DNA of 64,000 nt from Paulownia fortunei (GCA_019321725.1 CM033116.1:3654642-3718641), one strand, 5' to 3'; counted from the stretch's first letter, positions 24,229-38,500 are shown. Made by a program: numbers and translations. The notes: generated by a model not told the origin, from the letters alone.

Positions 24229-25890
24229 GATTGTGGTTGTGTTTGTTATTATTGATAGCAGTTTGTATTGGAATTAAGAGGATTTGTGTGTTCAACTTTC
24301 TTGTAGGGCTACTAATAGATTCACGAGTCTTGAATTAGATCTCAACTAAAGAAAAATTTGAAAGAAAAAATTGTATACGTTGGATATAATTTTTATTATA
24401 AATTTTATTATATCATTTATTACATTATATTTATTATCGTCAAATAAATAAAATTTTAGACGTTTACACAAGAATATCTTATTTATATTGGAAAAGCTAG
24501 CATTGTGCAAAAAGTGTAGCTAACTTAGGCAAATTGAATTGCCTCTTGCATTATTGCGTGGGCCGCCAACCACCAAACCGTGTTAATTAATTTCCTTATT
24601 TCACTCAAGCAATCCCATGCATTAATGCACGCAATTGACAATTACTATAGGAACTTTTGTGCTTCTTTCTTTGCTTTCTCATCTTACTTCATTTCATTTG
24701 TTTATTTGTTGCGCTAAAAAAATTTCATAGACTTAAAAAAAATAAAAAAACCCACTTTTCATATTCTATTTTCATGCTCAAAAAAAAATTAATTAAGTTA
24801 ATTGGTCATTAACAATAAAAAGAACATTCCATTATGAACCGAGGGAGTATTACTTCAATAATTTAGAGTCATTAGCATTTAATAAGCTTCTAATTGGAAC
24901 TTTTTTTTGAAAGTGAAACGACCAAGTATATCATCGTTGCATTATATATCAACTAACAAACAATGGATTAATAATTATCAATCAATAATTTTTTATAAAT
25001 ATCAACTACTATAAAAGTAAGTAAACCAGCAAGTTTAATGAGATTCAAATCCAAAACTTGCTCAATTTTGCCGTTAGACTAGGCTTCATCCTTCCATGGA
25101 ACATTATTTTCCCAACCAAATACTATTTCAACAAATGCTAAATATATGCCATGGTGGATTACACCAATGCAAGAATTGAGCAATTTAAAATATGTTATTT
25201 TGATGGGAAACTTTAATGGTTAGATCATCATCATCTTCATGCACATTGGGAAAGGCCATTTAGTGACTTTCTTGAATATTTTGAGGTACATCAATTCGTT
25301 TGCTTTATTTTTGCCTTATATGCGTCACTAAAATTTTTAACTATGTGACATGTGGTTCAAGATTTTGATATCCGTGGTCTGCATTAAATGTATATTTCAT
25401 CGTATATTTATACACATTCATAACATGCATAAAATTTATAATAAAATTTATGTTCGATGCACATAATCGATGTAGCAACTTTTACACTGTAGTTCAATGT
25501 ATTCTTGCCCACAAGTTTGCACAAAAGTATGGTTGAATAGTAGGTTTTGGAATTGGCTGGAAATTGATGGGGTGCCTTGATGAAAGTAAATAGCATGTTG
25601 CCCCTAAGTTTCTACAATGTATTCAAACTTTATTAATTGAGTTTGCTCATACCAGCCAACAGCAGCCAAAGGAAAATTAATAGTAATTGAAATCGAACAA
25701 AAGATAGAATAATAAAAGCAACGATTAGGATTATATAAGGAGTCCCCGCTTGTTCAATTTTTTAAAACGTGTTGTAAATTCTCAAAAAAATATTATAAAA
25801 TGTTATAAAAAGTTTATAAATCATAATCAAACACCATTTAAATATGTAGACATGTAAGAAAGGTGCATATTTTTTAGTAACAATAAATGA
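24229..25890. other. Upstream region of LTPG, no gene seen
   Basis: AT-rich spacer between the divergent LTPG and homoserine dehydrogenase genes. I found no coding region, RNA gene or clear repeat. The first 80 bases are likely the LTPG leader. Confidence 0.5.
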
Positions 25891-25900
25891 GGCCAAAAAT

Positions 25901-26036
25901 TGGGCCTCCTCAGCCTTTATAAGCTTTGGGCCAAGTTCCCAAACAAAAGTAGCCTTATTCAGATGTTGATGGGCAAATTTTAGTTGGGTTAATATGAAAA
26001 GACATATATGATAAATGCATTGGAAAGTTAGGGTTT
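25901..26036 (+). promoter_or_regulatory. Site II pair plus inverted telo-box, probable old promoter
   Basis: TGGGCC at 25901-25906 and 25927-25932 flank a TTTATAA (TATA-like) sequence, and TTAGGGTTT (telo-box on the other strand) is at 26028-26036. This is a housekeeping-type promoter cluster facing the homoserine dehydrogenase gene, but 1.2 kb from its start codon. A MITE begins about 12 bases further on. Confidence 0.4.
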
Positions 26037-26047
26037 GCCCTTCTCGT

Positions 26048-26413
26048 CGTTTAGTTAAACTTATTTAAAATATTTTATAATTTTTTATATTTTATAAAAT
26101 ATTTTTGAAATATAAAAAATATTAAATTTTATTTTTAAAATAAGTTGTTAAAGTATTTGGATAAAATAAAATTATAAATTTTTAAAATATTAGTAATGAT
26201 AATTTTATAATTAAAACTGTCAAAATTAAAGGAGTTTATTAAAATAAAATTTTAATTTAAAAATAAGTTAGGGTGGATGTATTTTTTTTAGAAGTTTATA
26301 AACTCTCAAACAGCTTTTTATTGAATTTTATAAACTTTTTTAGAAAAAAATTACCAAACACTTTTTGATAGATTATAAAATATTTTGAGTTTATAAATTC
26401 AGCCAAACACTCT
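26048..26413 (-). mobile_element. MITE, copy A (related to the copy at 41 kb)
   Basis: An AT-rich element of about 366 bp. Its right end reads GTTTATAAATTCAGCCAAACAC, the inverted complement of the GTGTTTGGCTCACTTTATAAG end at 41 kb. The left end is GTTTAGTTAAACTTATTTAA. An internal block at about 26118-26215, read in reverse, matches 41142-41225 (ATCATTACTAATAT, AATTTTATTTTAT..AAATACTT, TTAAAATAAAATTTA). It has no coding capacity and looks like a hAT-type non-autonomous element. Confidence 0.7.
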
Positions 26414-27243
26414 ATTAATAATCAATTATATTAAAGACAAAGAAACTTTCATAGGGATGGGAAATTAAAATCAAGTAAGGGTAAATTCCCCTTGGGTGTT
26501 TTTAGAGCCTGTTTAATTTTATTTTTAAACTCATTTTTGTTTCAAACATTTTTAGAGTTGAAAATATTTTTACATATAAAATAAAAACATGTTTGGACTT
26601 TGAATTAGTTTTATATCTATGTTGATTATATATGTGTTGTTTGGACTTTAGCTTAAAGGTATTTTGAGTTTTCTTTAAAAGTATTAGTTATTTAAAAACC
26701 ATTTATTATAATGATGAATAAAGCTAATTTAATAAACAAAAATTATTGTTTTAGTATAATTGATTTAGTTTTTAAACTAAACAAAAAACATTTTAAAATT
26801 GGTTTAGTTTAAATTAATTATTATATATTATCAACTTCAAATAAAAACAAGATTTCTAACTTCTATATTTTTCAAAAAAAGAAAAAAAAAACGAACTTCA
26901 ATACTTTCCAAATATTTTGAAAGGAGGTGTTACATTTTCTTAGTTAGAGGATTAGTATATATTTTTGATAGATTTGGGAGTAAAATGTTATATGCATATA
27001 GTTGAAGGAGGCAAAGTGAAATTCAACAAAAAAAAACTCCATGACACAAAATACAAAAAAAATAAAAAAATAAAAAAATTAACAACCCGTTCTATGTCGA
27101 ACTTCAAGAAGAGTTCAAACATCGAATCAAACTGTCACAAGTTGGCTCAAGAACCCACCTGAAACAAAAGCCCAACTGATCAAAGAATTTAGAAAAGATA
27201 AACAGGAAAATAGGAGAGAAAAAAGAAATCAGAGTGATAGAGA

Positions 27244-30200
27244 ATGGTTAACATACCATTGCTGCTGATGGGCTGCGGCGGGGTGGGCCGCCAACTCCTC
27301 CACCACATCATCTCCTGCCGGCCCCTCCATTCCAAACAGGTTTTTCCATTTTATTCTCATATTTACAGTCTGCATTCTAATTATTTCGATGATTGTTTCT
27401 TTATTTCTTGCGGTGCTAATGTTTACAGGGGGTGAGGTTGAGAGTGGTGGGAGTGTGTGACAGTAAATCTATTGTGGTTATACCAGATGTTTTAACCTCC
27501 GAATTGGATGATAAATTTTTGCTGCAACTTTGCAAAGTCAAGTCCAGTGGGTCTTCTTTGCAGGAACTCGCTAATTTTGGTACGTTCTTTTTATTCATTT
27601 GTTATTTGTCAAAATGCACCAATTCTGCGCATTGATGTAGTGCATAAGAGTAATGGGTTTTGTGTGAAAATGTAGGTGAATGTCAAGTGTTTACGGGTCA
27701 AGAAATTGAGAGGAAAGTCATCGATGTTGCTGCTACTCTTTGTAAATCGAGTGGTAGGATATAGTTTGATCTTTGATCTTTATGTTTATCAATTTGATTT
27801 GATCCGCTTCTTCATATAAGTACTTGTCATTGTCACTTATTCAGCTCTCTTTTTCCTGAGCCCTCACAAGATTTGTCTTACAAATATGCATAAAGTACTC
27901 GATATATAATTGTTTGTGACAGCAATGACGTGGAGTGTATCGATATCAAAACTAAGATACGCGTGACATTTTTATAATGTGATTATGTCAATGCTAACTT
28001 CAGGTCATGCTTAATTTGACAGGATTGGCACTTGTTGACTGCTCAGCCAGCTCTCAAACTATTGGGCTGCTGAGTCGAGTGGTGAGTTTATATTGCTGTG
28101 TGGTGCTGGCAAACAAGAAGCCTCTTACTTCTTCACTGGTAACTGAATCTTTTCTGGCTTTCAGCATCTTTGCTATTTTTTCTATTACAGTGATATTTGG
28201 GAAGAAGATAAGAATTTGTGCTACTGGCGTGGCAACATGGTTGTTGATTATCTTCCACTATCATTGATGTGGATGAATGTTGAATGAACAATGTTAAAAT
28301 TGCGTCACCTTTTTCAATTTTAGCAGTCAAGCTTTCTGTGAGACTATGAATGGTATCAGTGCTTTTCGTCATGATGTGCAGGAATATTATGACAAGTTGG
28401 TCTCACAGCCTCGACGGATTAGACACGAGTCAACTGTAAGTGTTACTTGGTTCTTTGTGTCATTAGCATCAACTTTACACATTGGATTGAAGCAATGAAG
28501 TTTGGTAAATAAGGTTTAGTGTTGAGCAGTAACAATTCACTAATGAATGAAAATCAAATCGCTAATTTGACCTTGATAGACTACCTTCATATTTGAAAGC
28601 TAAATCTTCATACTGCAAATATTCTTGCAGTGGCTACATGTCTTCCTTATAATTTTTGTCCTTTATCCTTGAAAATCTGAATGACTAATATATTAAGTTT
28701 CTTCGTAATCTAGCCAATGGAGTGAGAGATGGATCCCAAATTAGCAGTATTGGCCATTGAAAAGTGATTTTAGGGAAACAGTTAGATTACTTCGTCAGTT
28801 TCCTACTCGTCATTTAGTTATTCAGGAGTCCTTAAACTGAGGTGCTTTGAATGTTAGAGTGCACGTATTTCTGAATACTTTGGATGCTTTACGTCCACAA
28901 GAAGCCTGAGATCAACCTTTTGCAAGAAATTTTACTTACTTCTGATGAACATTTTATATGCTTTATCAATACAAGTGTTTTGCCGGGCATATAGTTAATT
29001 TGCTATTCCTGTTAATAGGCTTGTATGCATGGACTGTCTAAAATTACAATATTTGTTATCTGCTATATGGGAAGCTGTGACAGCAGAACTACTTTCTTTG
29101 CCTATTATATGGTAGGTTGGTGCTGGTCTTCCTGTCATATCAACTATAAATCGTATGCTTTCATCAGGAGATCCGATCTTTCGCATTATTGGAAGTTTGA
29201 GTGGTATATTTTCTCCCGTACTTTACCAATATAATCTTTATCAAAACATATGGATGATAAACGTCTCATGATTCTGATATTAGGTACACTGGGCTATGTG
29301 ATGAGTCAGGTTGAAGGTGGAAGACCCTTTAGCCAAGTAGTCAATGCTGCAAAAAGGCTTGGATACACTGAACCTGGTAATGCGATGAAGCCACACCATG
29401 CTAGTACTTATTCCTCGGTCAATCTTGAGTGTTTTCAACAATGTACATGTTTAAATGTAAGCACAAATAAAGATAACAAGAACTTGAGTTATGTGTTATT
29501 GAGCTATGCCGCATGTAAGGATATGAATGGGAAAGCTTTCTGATGACTAATAATACTAGTCATTGTGGAAATCCTATCTTTTCAAGGAGGCTGGGGCCTC
29601 TCTTTGGTGTCACTTGGTCATATCAATTACATAGTTTAGCATTTAACTTTTCAGCAGAGATAAATAAATTACATATCCTGACTTGTGGACACCTCAATAG
29701 ACATTTATTCATTGGTCTTAGTTTATTACAGTTCCATCATGTTCTTGGGTGAAAGGCTGCCACATTTTGCTTTATAGTGAATAACTCCGAGTGCAGACTC
29801 CTATGTCAACTAAGTTGAGAGGTGAGAGAAGTGAATTAGTCAGGAACCAAACGTTTGTATAAGAACTCTTATGCACTGACGTGATAGATGGATATTGGCT
29901 GTTTGGTTTTAATTAAAGGGAATTCATGGAATTTAGAATACCTTACTTTTTATGCTGCCTGAAGGTTGGCAAATTCTTTCCGCAGAAATTCTCGACTTTT
30001 AGCAATACAAGTGAAAGTGCAGTTGAATGCTCCAATTCAAAGACCATTCCATTTCCTTTCCTTCTTCTCTTCCCTCCATAATTATCAGCAGTTTTGATCT
30101 CTATCATACAAAAAGAAACTGTAGCACAGCCCTTCTGTTTTATTCTCCCTGGTTTATTTTATGTATCAGCTAAAAAGCTTCATCGTCCTACTTTTTGATG

Positions 30201-33200
30201 GTGACAAGAAGATCAAGTGATAATTGTTATGTACATTTGTGTAAGGCAAAATGGCATGTTCAAGGACAAATAAGCTAAATATACTTTATAAGATAAGTTT
30301 ATTTGGGACATGTTCCTTTATGATTATCTGTGAAGTGAGCGATATCATGCAGTAGTCCATTTGTTAGAGATCTCATGGAAGAAGTGACCAAGCTAGTATT
30401 TTTTAGATTATACAAGAGGAAGTGAGGTATCATTCTTCCTCTCCATCCATCTTTCTTGGTTATCCAAAAACTATCTCAAAAAATTGAAAGCATTTCCTCA
30501 TCTCAGTTGAATTCTCACCTCTCAGATACATCAGATAACATGCATTTCTTGTTCATAGGCTGTACATGGTCAATAATGACTCAGATGATGCAAAGTAGGT
30601 TGAAATCCGTTTGCATTCTTATGAATTTTTTCCTAAAAGAAGGCACATATTTTCTATCCACTTTCCTCTGCCTTTTTTTTTCTTCTTGTAACAGGTAATT
30701 TGATGGAACTAGTGTACCAGGGAATTACTTGCAAGAATGCAAGAGAGGAATACTAAGGCCTATATGAATCATTTGCCATGTGGTCTGTGGTATAGGGAAT
30801 GCCCGAACATGCTAAAGAGGTAAAAAAGAGAAGTTCACACTTAAGGTTGACATATAGATCATCTGCTGACAAAAAAAGGGAGGGCTATACATGCTGCGAA
30901 TAACACTCTGAAAATTTAATCGCTGATTAGACCATGTGAAATTGGAATCCATAATAAACAAGGACTGAGGAGAATACTGCATTTCAATTCAGAACTTAGA
31001 GGACTTGTAAGAAACGTTAAACAGGATAAGCTCTTTGCTTGGCATATTCACACTGTACTAATTTTTTGTGACTTTTTATTTCATTTTTTCTTTTTCTTGT
31101 TTAGATGTGGACTGTTCTGACTTCAAATTTCATATTTGTTCTCAGATCCTCGAGATGATCTCAGCGGCATGGATGTAGCTAGAAAGGTGTGCACACTTTC
31201 TCTTGGCAAAGATTTGCTCAAAGCATTCTTTTGATTTAAAAGTTGATAATAGTTATACTGTTATAGGTTAGAGGCATGATGCCCATGCACAGTGTTGCAT
31301 CTGCAAAGACAGTTTTAGTGTTTCTTACAGTGATAGTTTCATGCATGGCAACTTGAATTGCTCAATGCTGTCGAATCAGTAAGATAGGGCGCTGACAAAG
31401 TTTTATCACTTATATGCATCCATAAAAAACTATGCAAGTCTGGTTATATTCTGGCCTATCAAAAGATGATTATCAGTTTTGTAGGTGAACTTGCAAATAA
31501 GGGCTGATATGCATTTGAACTGTATTTCTTGTAAATTTGTTTGCAACTCAGCCAAGGTTAAATAGAATGTTAGATGATCACATATGAGCTTTAGACTTTA
31601 CTCTCCAATCTACAGAAAAGCTGTTGCAGTATAGTTTCAGCAGCCATTTCATTACTTAGTGATGCTAACTAGAAGAAAATGTGTGAAGTCGTAATAATTA
31701 CGTTATTGAGGTCTTTTTCACTTTCTCGAAAACTAGGCGCTGATCCTTGCTCGACTTCTTGGACATCGCATCAACTTGGACAGCATTAAGGTTAGTTTTG
31801 TGCAGCGTGACTCAGATATTGCATCCTTTATTAAATAGGGTCATAATTAGATATTTAATGCCAAATTTTCTGTTAGGTTGAAAGCTTGTACCCTTTGGAA
31901 ATGGGACCTGATATAATGCCCCTGGAAGAATTTTTAGTGAATGGCCTTCCATTGCTTGATAAAGATCTCCAAAAACGGATCGATAGTGCTTCTTCAAATG
32001 GAAATGTTCTGCGCTATGTTTGTTTGATCGAGGAGTCCAGGTATCTTATTTTTTCTTATTATATATTTGGTGTCACAGCTGGATATGGAAAAAAATATAA
32101 ATAATAATCTTATAATCAGCTATGCATGTATGTCTTTTATGTGTATCGTCTTGGTTAGTGCTGCAATATAGACGTTGTATCAATTAATTCTTGGTTATAT
32201 TCTCATCTTCATGGCTTCAAGTGGTAAAGAGTCAAGTCCATTTGTCTGTGCATGCTGTAGCAGCATCATTTTTGTCTGTTTGGCTTAAAATGAAATCAAG
32301 TTCATCATTTGACATGCATTTTACACCTCTTTAGGTGTGAAGTTGGCATACAAGAAGTTGCAAAAGAATCCGCTCTGGGTAGATTGAAGGGAAGTGATAA
32401 TGCGGTAAGCATTTTTTGTACATCATGCATTTTCCATTATTTCTTTTTTCTGATTCCTCTTCACCTCCCCTTCTCCCTTTGTGCCCACAGCATGTCTTTT
32501 ATCCTGATGTGCTGTTGTGAAGGCCGTTGTGTTGCTGCGTAGATGTCTACTTTTTTCTTGATATAGTTTTTATATGAGTTACAAGTTACCATTTCAGTTA
32601 TAACTGAAATGATGGGAATCAGTATAGAAATAACTCTGTAGATGATAAGCCATTGGAGGCATGCGATGGAGTAGACAAGCTTTAAAAGAGAATATTTCCA
32701 AGCACCAAGTCATTGGTGATTGACTCCAAGATATTACCTACCTCTAGGACTCTGTAGCTATAATTTCTCTTGTAAAAGGTTCTGAAAATGGCTTTGCTCA
32801 ATCACCACATAGTAGTATTAAATGGATGATTTGTTGCATGCATAGTTCTCGTTTGCATAATGTGTTGTGTATTTGGTCAAATGTGCCATAATAAAGTTTT
32901 ATTTGCTGCACTTGACTTTATTTTCTTTTCATATAAAAGGATTATACTATATCCAGCCAAAGCCTTTGGCTTCATTTTTTTTTGCTTTGTAAATAAATCT
33001 GGAAACACATCCTTTTCACTATAATTATCTCTTGCTAAATTTATTACCATCAATATTGCAGAATTAATAATCTCTTTTGTTTCTCTCCAAAATACTTAAT
33101 AGTATGGAGATCATTCTGAACACATCTGTACTTTACTTAAAATTGCAGTTGGAGATATACAGCCGCTGCTATAGCGAACAACCACTGGTTATTCAAGGTG

Positions 33201-33277
33201 CTGGAGCAGGCAATGACACCACTGCTGCTGGTGTCCTCGCTGATATCCTCGATATACAGGACCTGTTTCAACACTGA
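27244..33277 (+). CDS. Monofunctional homoserine dehydrogenase family protein
   Basis: Twelve exons: 27244-27339, 27429-27579, 27676-27753, 28023-28138, 28382-28435, 29116-29203, 29284-29376, 31146-31186, 31737-31790, 31877-32040, 32335-32404 and 33149-33277, giving 377 residues. The N-terminal Rossmann motif is [12 protein letters not shown]. The dinucleotide/substrate loop LANKKPLTS lies near residue 140. The family signature [19 protein letters not shown] contains the catalytic Asp235 and Lys239 (yeast Asp219/Lys223 equivalents). The C-terminus [18 protein letters not shown] also fits. The enzyme family converts aspartate semialdehyde and homoserine with NAD(P). Unlike the plastid aspartokinase-homoserine dehydrogenases it has no kinase half, no ACT domain and no transit peptide, so it is probably cytosolic. 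The closest remembered relative is At5g21060. Confidence 0.94.
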
Positions 33278-34700
33278 ACTTCTGTGGCTTGGTAAGTGGA
33301 AACTCAAATGGCAAGAGTATTATGTAAGCACAGATAAGTTTCTAGTGACATTTGGGGTAACTGTGATGATACATCAAAGGATGTAATATTGTAGCTTGGG
33401 AAACATGACCTAGTTTTTTATGTTACCAACTTTTGTCTACTTATGTTTAAGCTTGTCATGTTCATTTAGCAAATCTTTCATAAGCTTTCTCCCCATCAAT
33501 CTTACAGTGTTCACTATATAACAATATATCTATGAAATCTCTTGTGTTACTCCCAAATATTACCTACAAAAAACATTTATTGGGGCGTAACTTTGATAAA
33601 TAAGTGTGCATTCTCATTCTGTTAAGAGAAAGATCTATTTCTGACCTCAGTCGACGTTCATGAGTTATTGATGTTTGCTATCTCGTCCCAATACATCACA
33701 GTCGTCCATCTTGTGATAATCAAACGGATTAACATAGACCATTTTGAATTTTTCTGATATGCATTGATATGCATCTACTTAGAGAACGAGGATATAGTGT
33801 TCTCTCTCTCTTTCTTTCTTTCTATCTTTCATTTTTTTTTTTTTTTTTTTTTTTGGCAAGCTCCATGTTGTGAAATCACAATAACTTTGATGTATGTTTA
33901 TAGGTTCTTTGCAAGTTGGCCTTTGTGAAATCACAATAAGTGGTAAAAACATAGGTGCTACAACCATAACCTTGTTGCTATATCAATTTTTTCACTTGAG
34001 TTCACCATCATGTTGCTAAATCAAAATTTTCATGTCATCATTTTTTTCTTTTTGTCACTTCCATGAAAAATAAAAATAAAAAAAATCAATTTTTCATAAT
34101 TAGAACAAAAATAAAAAAATTAATCAGCTTATAAGAACTTTGAATTGAGTTTCTTTTGCTTGATTTAGTTGAATAAAAGGCAGAAACACCCTTACATTTC
34201 ATCCCCAAAGAAATTCTTGCAAGAGTAAGTAATAGAAGGCACAAACTTTTATATAATGTTTGATAATTATTTGATCCAAAACTCAAAAGGAGTGAACAAA
34301 ACCCCCAAAAATGAAGTCTTAAAAAAAAATAATAATAATAATCTGGTGTAACACTCTAATTTTTTTAGGACATTAAAAAAATATCATCTTATTTATTTAA
34401 AATTAAATAATATTCTTTTTAAAATTAACTTTCACACTTAAATTAAAAATATAATCTTGCTAATCCCAAGCCATATATAAAATTCATTTTGTACTTTCTT
34501 ATAAAATTTTGTGTAAATTTTAAAAATAAATTGTGAGGATTATTATTGAGTAATAAACCTAATACAAGTCCCAATCATTGGCCACTAAAAATGGGGGACC
34601 TACATTTGCAACCCCACCTATCAACCATCAATAGCAACATTAAGGCACAAAGTGGATTTTTCTTTGAAACAACTTCAGCCGTGCGATCCAAATCGACGGT
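33278..34700. other. Spacer between homoserine dehydrogenase and FRS3 genes
   Basis: After the probable 3' UTR (to about 33.55 kb) comes low-complexity sequence. It includes (CT)n/(CTTT)n and a T23 run at 33832-33854, then AT-rich sequence. TTGTGAAATCACAATAA occurs twice (33868-33884 and 33923-33939). No gene is supported. Confidence 0.55.
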
Positions 34701-34735
34701 TAAAAGGCCCGCGTCCACTAAGGTCAATTGGTATA

Positions 34736-34741
34736 CACGTG
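34736..34741 (+). promoter_or_regulatory. G-box (CACGTG) upstream of FRS3
   Basis: A palindromic CACGTG core in the context TATACACGTGACACC lies near the predicted transcription start of the FAR1-related gene. G-boxes bind bHLH factors (PIF) and bZIP factors (HY5), which would suit a light-signalling gene. The motif is seen; its use is inferred. Confidence 0.35.
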
Positions 34742-35520
34742 ACACCCACTCACTCTCTCCCCCTCTCTGTCATCGCCCTCCCCTTTCTGTAACGTCGCCG
34801 GTGCTCCTCAAAACGCCGTCGTACCAACCCTTTCAAGCAAATCAAGCACAGACCCTAGAATTCAAATTCGCCCAATTTATAATAGACTCTGAAGAATTTT
34901 TTTTGCTTTTCTCATATTCAGCTTGGATCACAGGTATCTCTCTCTGATATCATATACGTGTTTTCAGGATATATCCGTATACGCTGTATATTTACAGAAT
35001 TTGTTTATTATTACTGTGGTCATGAGCTGACTAGTGTGAAAAAATCAATTCTGAAGTGCTTGAGAAGGTGTCTTATTTTATCATAATTTATTGCAGTTAT
35101 GGGACACGAGTAATTTGATTATTAAGGAAAATTTCAAGTTAGAAACATGTATAAGCTGGAGAACTTGGTATGTTGTTTGAAGTTTCTGAGTGGCAGTCTG
35201 GAAATGGAGGAATTAATGGCGAATTTAAGAGTTTAAAAGATTTGAAGTACGTTTACAGTTATGGAGTTGCTGAGTATCCTAGAGCTGGATAGGTGTTGGG
35301 TAGTTTCTGAACGTATGGGGTTCACTATGTCGTGTTTTATGAAACAGTGGTTATGTGATTGTTATCTGGGCTTGATCTTATAATCTTCATGTGTATGAAC
35401 TGTTGAAATTCATGCAGATTTGGCATATGAAGCTGTGAAAAAGATGTAGAGAAATGCAGTATGCTTGTGGTGTTGTTCAGGTGATTAAATTTTGTGATAG
35501 TGGGATAAAGTGGTTCTCTT

Positions 35521-38500
35521 ATGGAAGTTGAATTGATTGGTGTCGAAGAGGGGAACATGGGCCAACGTGGGGGAATCACGGATGATGGTGATGATGATTC
35601 TAATAGTGGTGGAGAAATGGATGCTTTTGGACACTCTCTAGTACAGGATGAGGATGGGATTTTTCCTGAGCCACATGTCGGAATGGAATTTGATTCTGAA
35701 AATGCAGCCAAGATGTTTTATGAAGACTATGCTAGACATGTGGGGTTTAGCACTCGTGTACACTTTGACCGGTCAAAGGCTGATGGAATGGCAACCTCCC
35801 GGGAATTTTTGTGTTCCAGGGATGGGTTGAAAAAAAGGACTGGTGAGAGCTGTGACGCAATGCTTAGAATCGAGTTAAGAGGTGAACACAAATGGATTGT
35901 GACAAAATTTGTGAAGGAGCATAGTCACACCATTGTAAGTCATAGTAAGTTGCATTGCCTCAGGCCTAAGAGGCATTTTGCGGCCACAACAAACAATGTG
36001 GCAGAAACCTTCCAAGGCATGGACGTAGTTCCCAGTGGCGTGATGTATGTTTCTGTGGATGGAAACAGTGTCCCAGCAGAAATGAACAATGTAGGGAAGA
36101 ATATGCCTGCTTCAGGATTAAATCATACAGTTAAGAACATCGCCTCATTAGGCTATACACCGGGATATTCCAGTCGAAGAAGAACATTGGGTAGGGATGC
36201 TCAGAATCTCCTTGATTATTTTAAGAAAATGCAGGCCGAGAACCCCGGATTTTACTATGCCATACAACTTGATGAAGAGAATCGCATGGCTAATGCATTT
36301 TGGGCAGACGCTAGGTCAAGGACAGCTTACAGTCATTTTGGAGATGCTGTTATTCTGGACACAACGTACAGAATAAATCAATATAGAGTACCATTTGCTC
36401 CATTCACAGGGGTGAATCATCATGGTCAGATAATTTTATTTGGTTGTGCGCTACTTCTGGATGAATCTGAAGCTACATTTGTGTGGCTATTTAAGACATT
36501 TCTGGCTGCCATGAAGGACCGTGCCCCTGTCTCCCTGACCACAGATAAAGACAGAGCCATACAGGCTGCAGCTACACAGGTGTTTCCAGAAGCCCACCAT
36601 TGTGTAAACAAGTGGCACGTGTTAAGAGAAGGCCAAGAAAGAATGGCTCATGTATGTCTTGCTCATCCTAATTTTCAGGTGGAGCTCTATAACTGCATCA
36701 ACATGACTGAGACCATTGAGGAATTTGAATCATTTTGGCTATCTATCCTTCACAAGTATGACCTGAAGAGAAATGATTGGCTTCAGTCAATATATGATGC
36801 CCGCAGGCAATGGGTGCCTGTTTATTTTCGAGACTCTTTCTTTGCTGCCATTTTTCCTAGTCTGGGATTTGAGAGCTCATTTTTTGATGGCTATGTAAAT
36901 CAACAAACTACTTTGCCAATGTTCTTTAGACAATATGAAAGAGCTTTAGAGAATTCATTTGAGAGGGAAGTAGATGCTGATTTTGATACAATATGCACCA
37001 CCCCAGTGCTGAGGACACCTTCTCCTATGGAAAAACAGGCTGCTAACTTGTACACGAAGAGAATATTCTCAAAATTTCAAGAGGAGTTAGTTGAGACATT
37101 TGTATATACTGCAAATAGAGTTGATGGAGATGGGCATAACAGTACATACAGGGTTGCAAAATTTGAGGTTGACCAGAAAGCCTATTTTGTATCACTGAAT
37201 ATTGCAGCAATGAAAGCAAATTGTAGCTGTAAGATGTTTGAGTATTCTGGCATCTTATGTAGACATGTTTTGACAGTTTTTACTGTAACAAATGTACTTA
37301 CCTTGCCATCCCATTACATCTTAAAGCGGTGGACCAGAAATGCTAAAAGCATGGTTATAGCTGACGAATGCAGTGAACTACAGGGTCACGAATCTCTGAC
37401 GACAAGATATAACAATTTATGCAAGGAAGCAATCAGATTTGCTGAGGAAGGGGCTGTAGCATCAGAGACATACAGTGCAGCACTTGTTAGTCTTAGAGAA
37501 GGAGGGAAGAAGGTTGCTGGTGTTAAAAAAAGTGTAGCAAAAGTTGCACCTTCTGGCTCACAGGTTAGTGGAGTTGGTTATGATGATCGGAGAACATCCA
37601 TAGGGAATCCAGAAATGACCCCTTTACTGTGGCCACGACAAGATGAAATAATACGACGCTTTAATCTTAATGATGCTGGTGTTCCTAGTCAACCCATTTC
37701 TGATTCGAACATCCCACGCATGGCCCCAGTTTCTCTTAACCGCGATGGTGGTCACACTGATAACATGGTATGAGAAATCTTGATTAAAAGTTTGTAGAAA
37801 TGGATTATTGCTTAGCGCAAAAAATGTTAACCTCTCGTTTTACTCTTTTTTTGTCTGCAGTTGGTTCTTCCTTGTCTTAAGTCAATGACTTGGGTAATGG
37901 AGAATAAGAACTTGACTCCAGCTAATAGAGTAGCTGTAATTAACCTGAAGGTATGTGCTCCGCATTATTTGATGACTTCGTTTCAAACTAAATAATTTTC
38001 CAACAACTTCTTTTACTATTATGCTTTCCTTTTCTCTGTGTTTCTTTTTTTCATAAATTTGAATTTTGTTGAGATGAAGGAGAATTACAGAAATGTAATG
38101 CATGAATCACACACAATCATATCATTCCAGGCAGAAACAAGAGTAAAACAAAGGTCAAGAAGACCACACATACATAATTGATCACGTATCTAAATGGACT
38201 CGGGCAAAGTCCTGTACTTTAAGGTGCTTGTGAGTGAGCAAATTTGGTTACTGACAGAGGTCTTTTGAAGAAAAAGAAAATGTTTACGTATGACTTCCTT
38301 TACATCCTATCATTCCTCTATTTAGTCCACTACTTTTAGTTGTACTTCTAATAAGATATTGCATCTAGTCAGTTTCCTGAGTTGCCTTATCTCATAACTA
38401 AGTTCCAGATAACAAAACTAATCTGATGAATTATCCTTGACAACTCTTAAGGACCGAAATCTTCTTTTAAAATTGTCATTTTGATGTTACTACCTGAACT

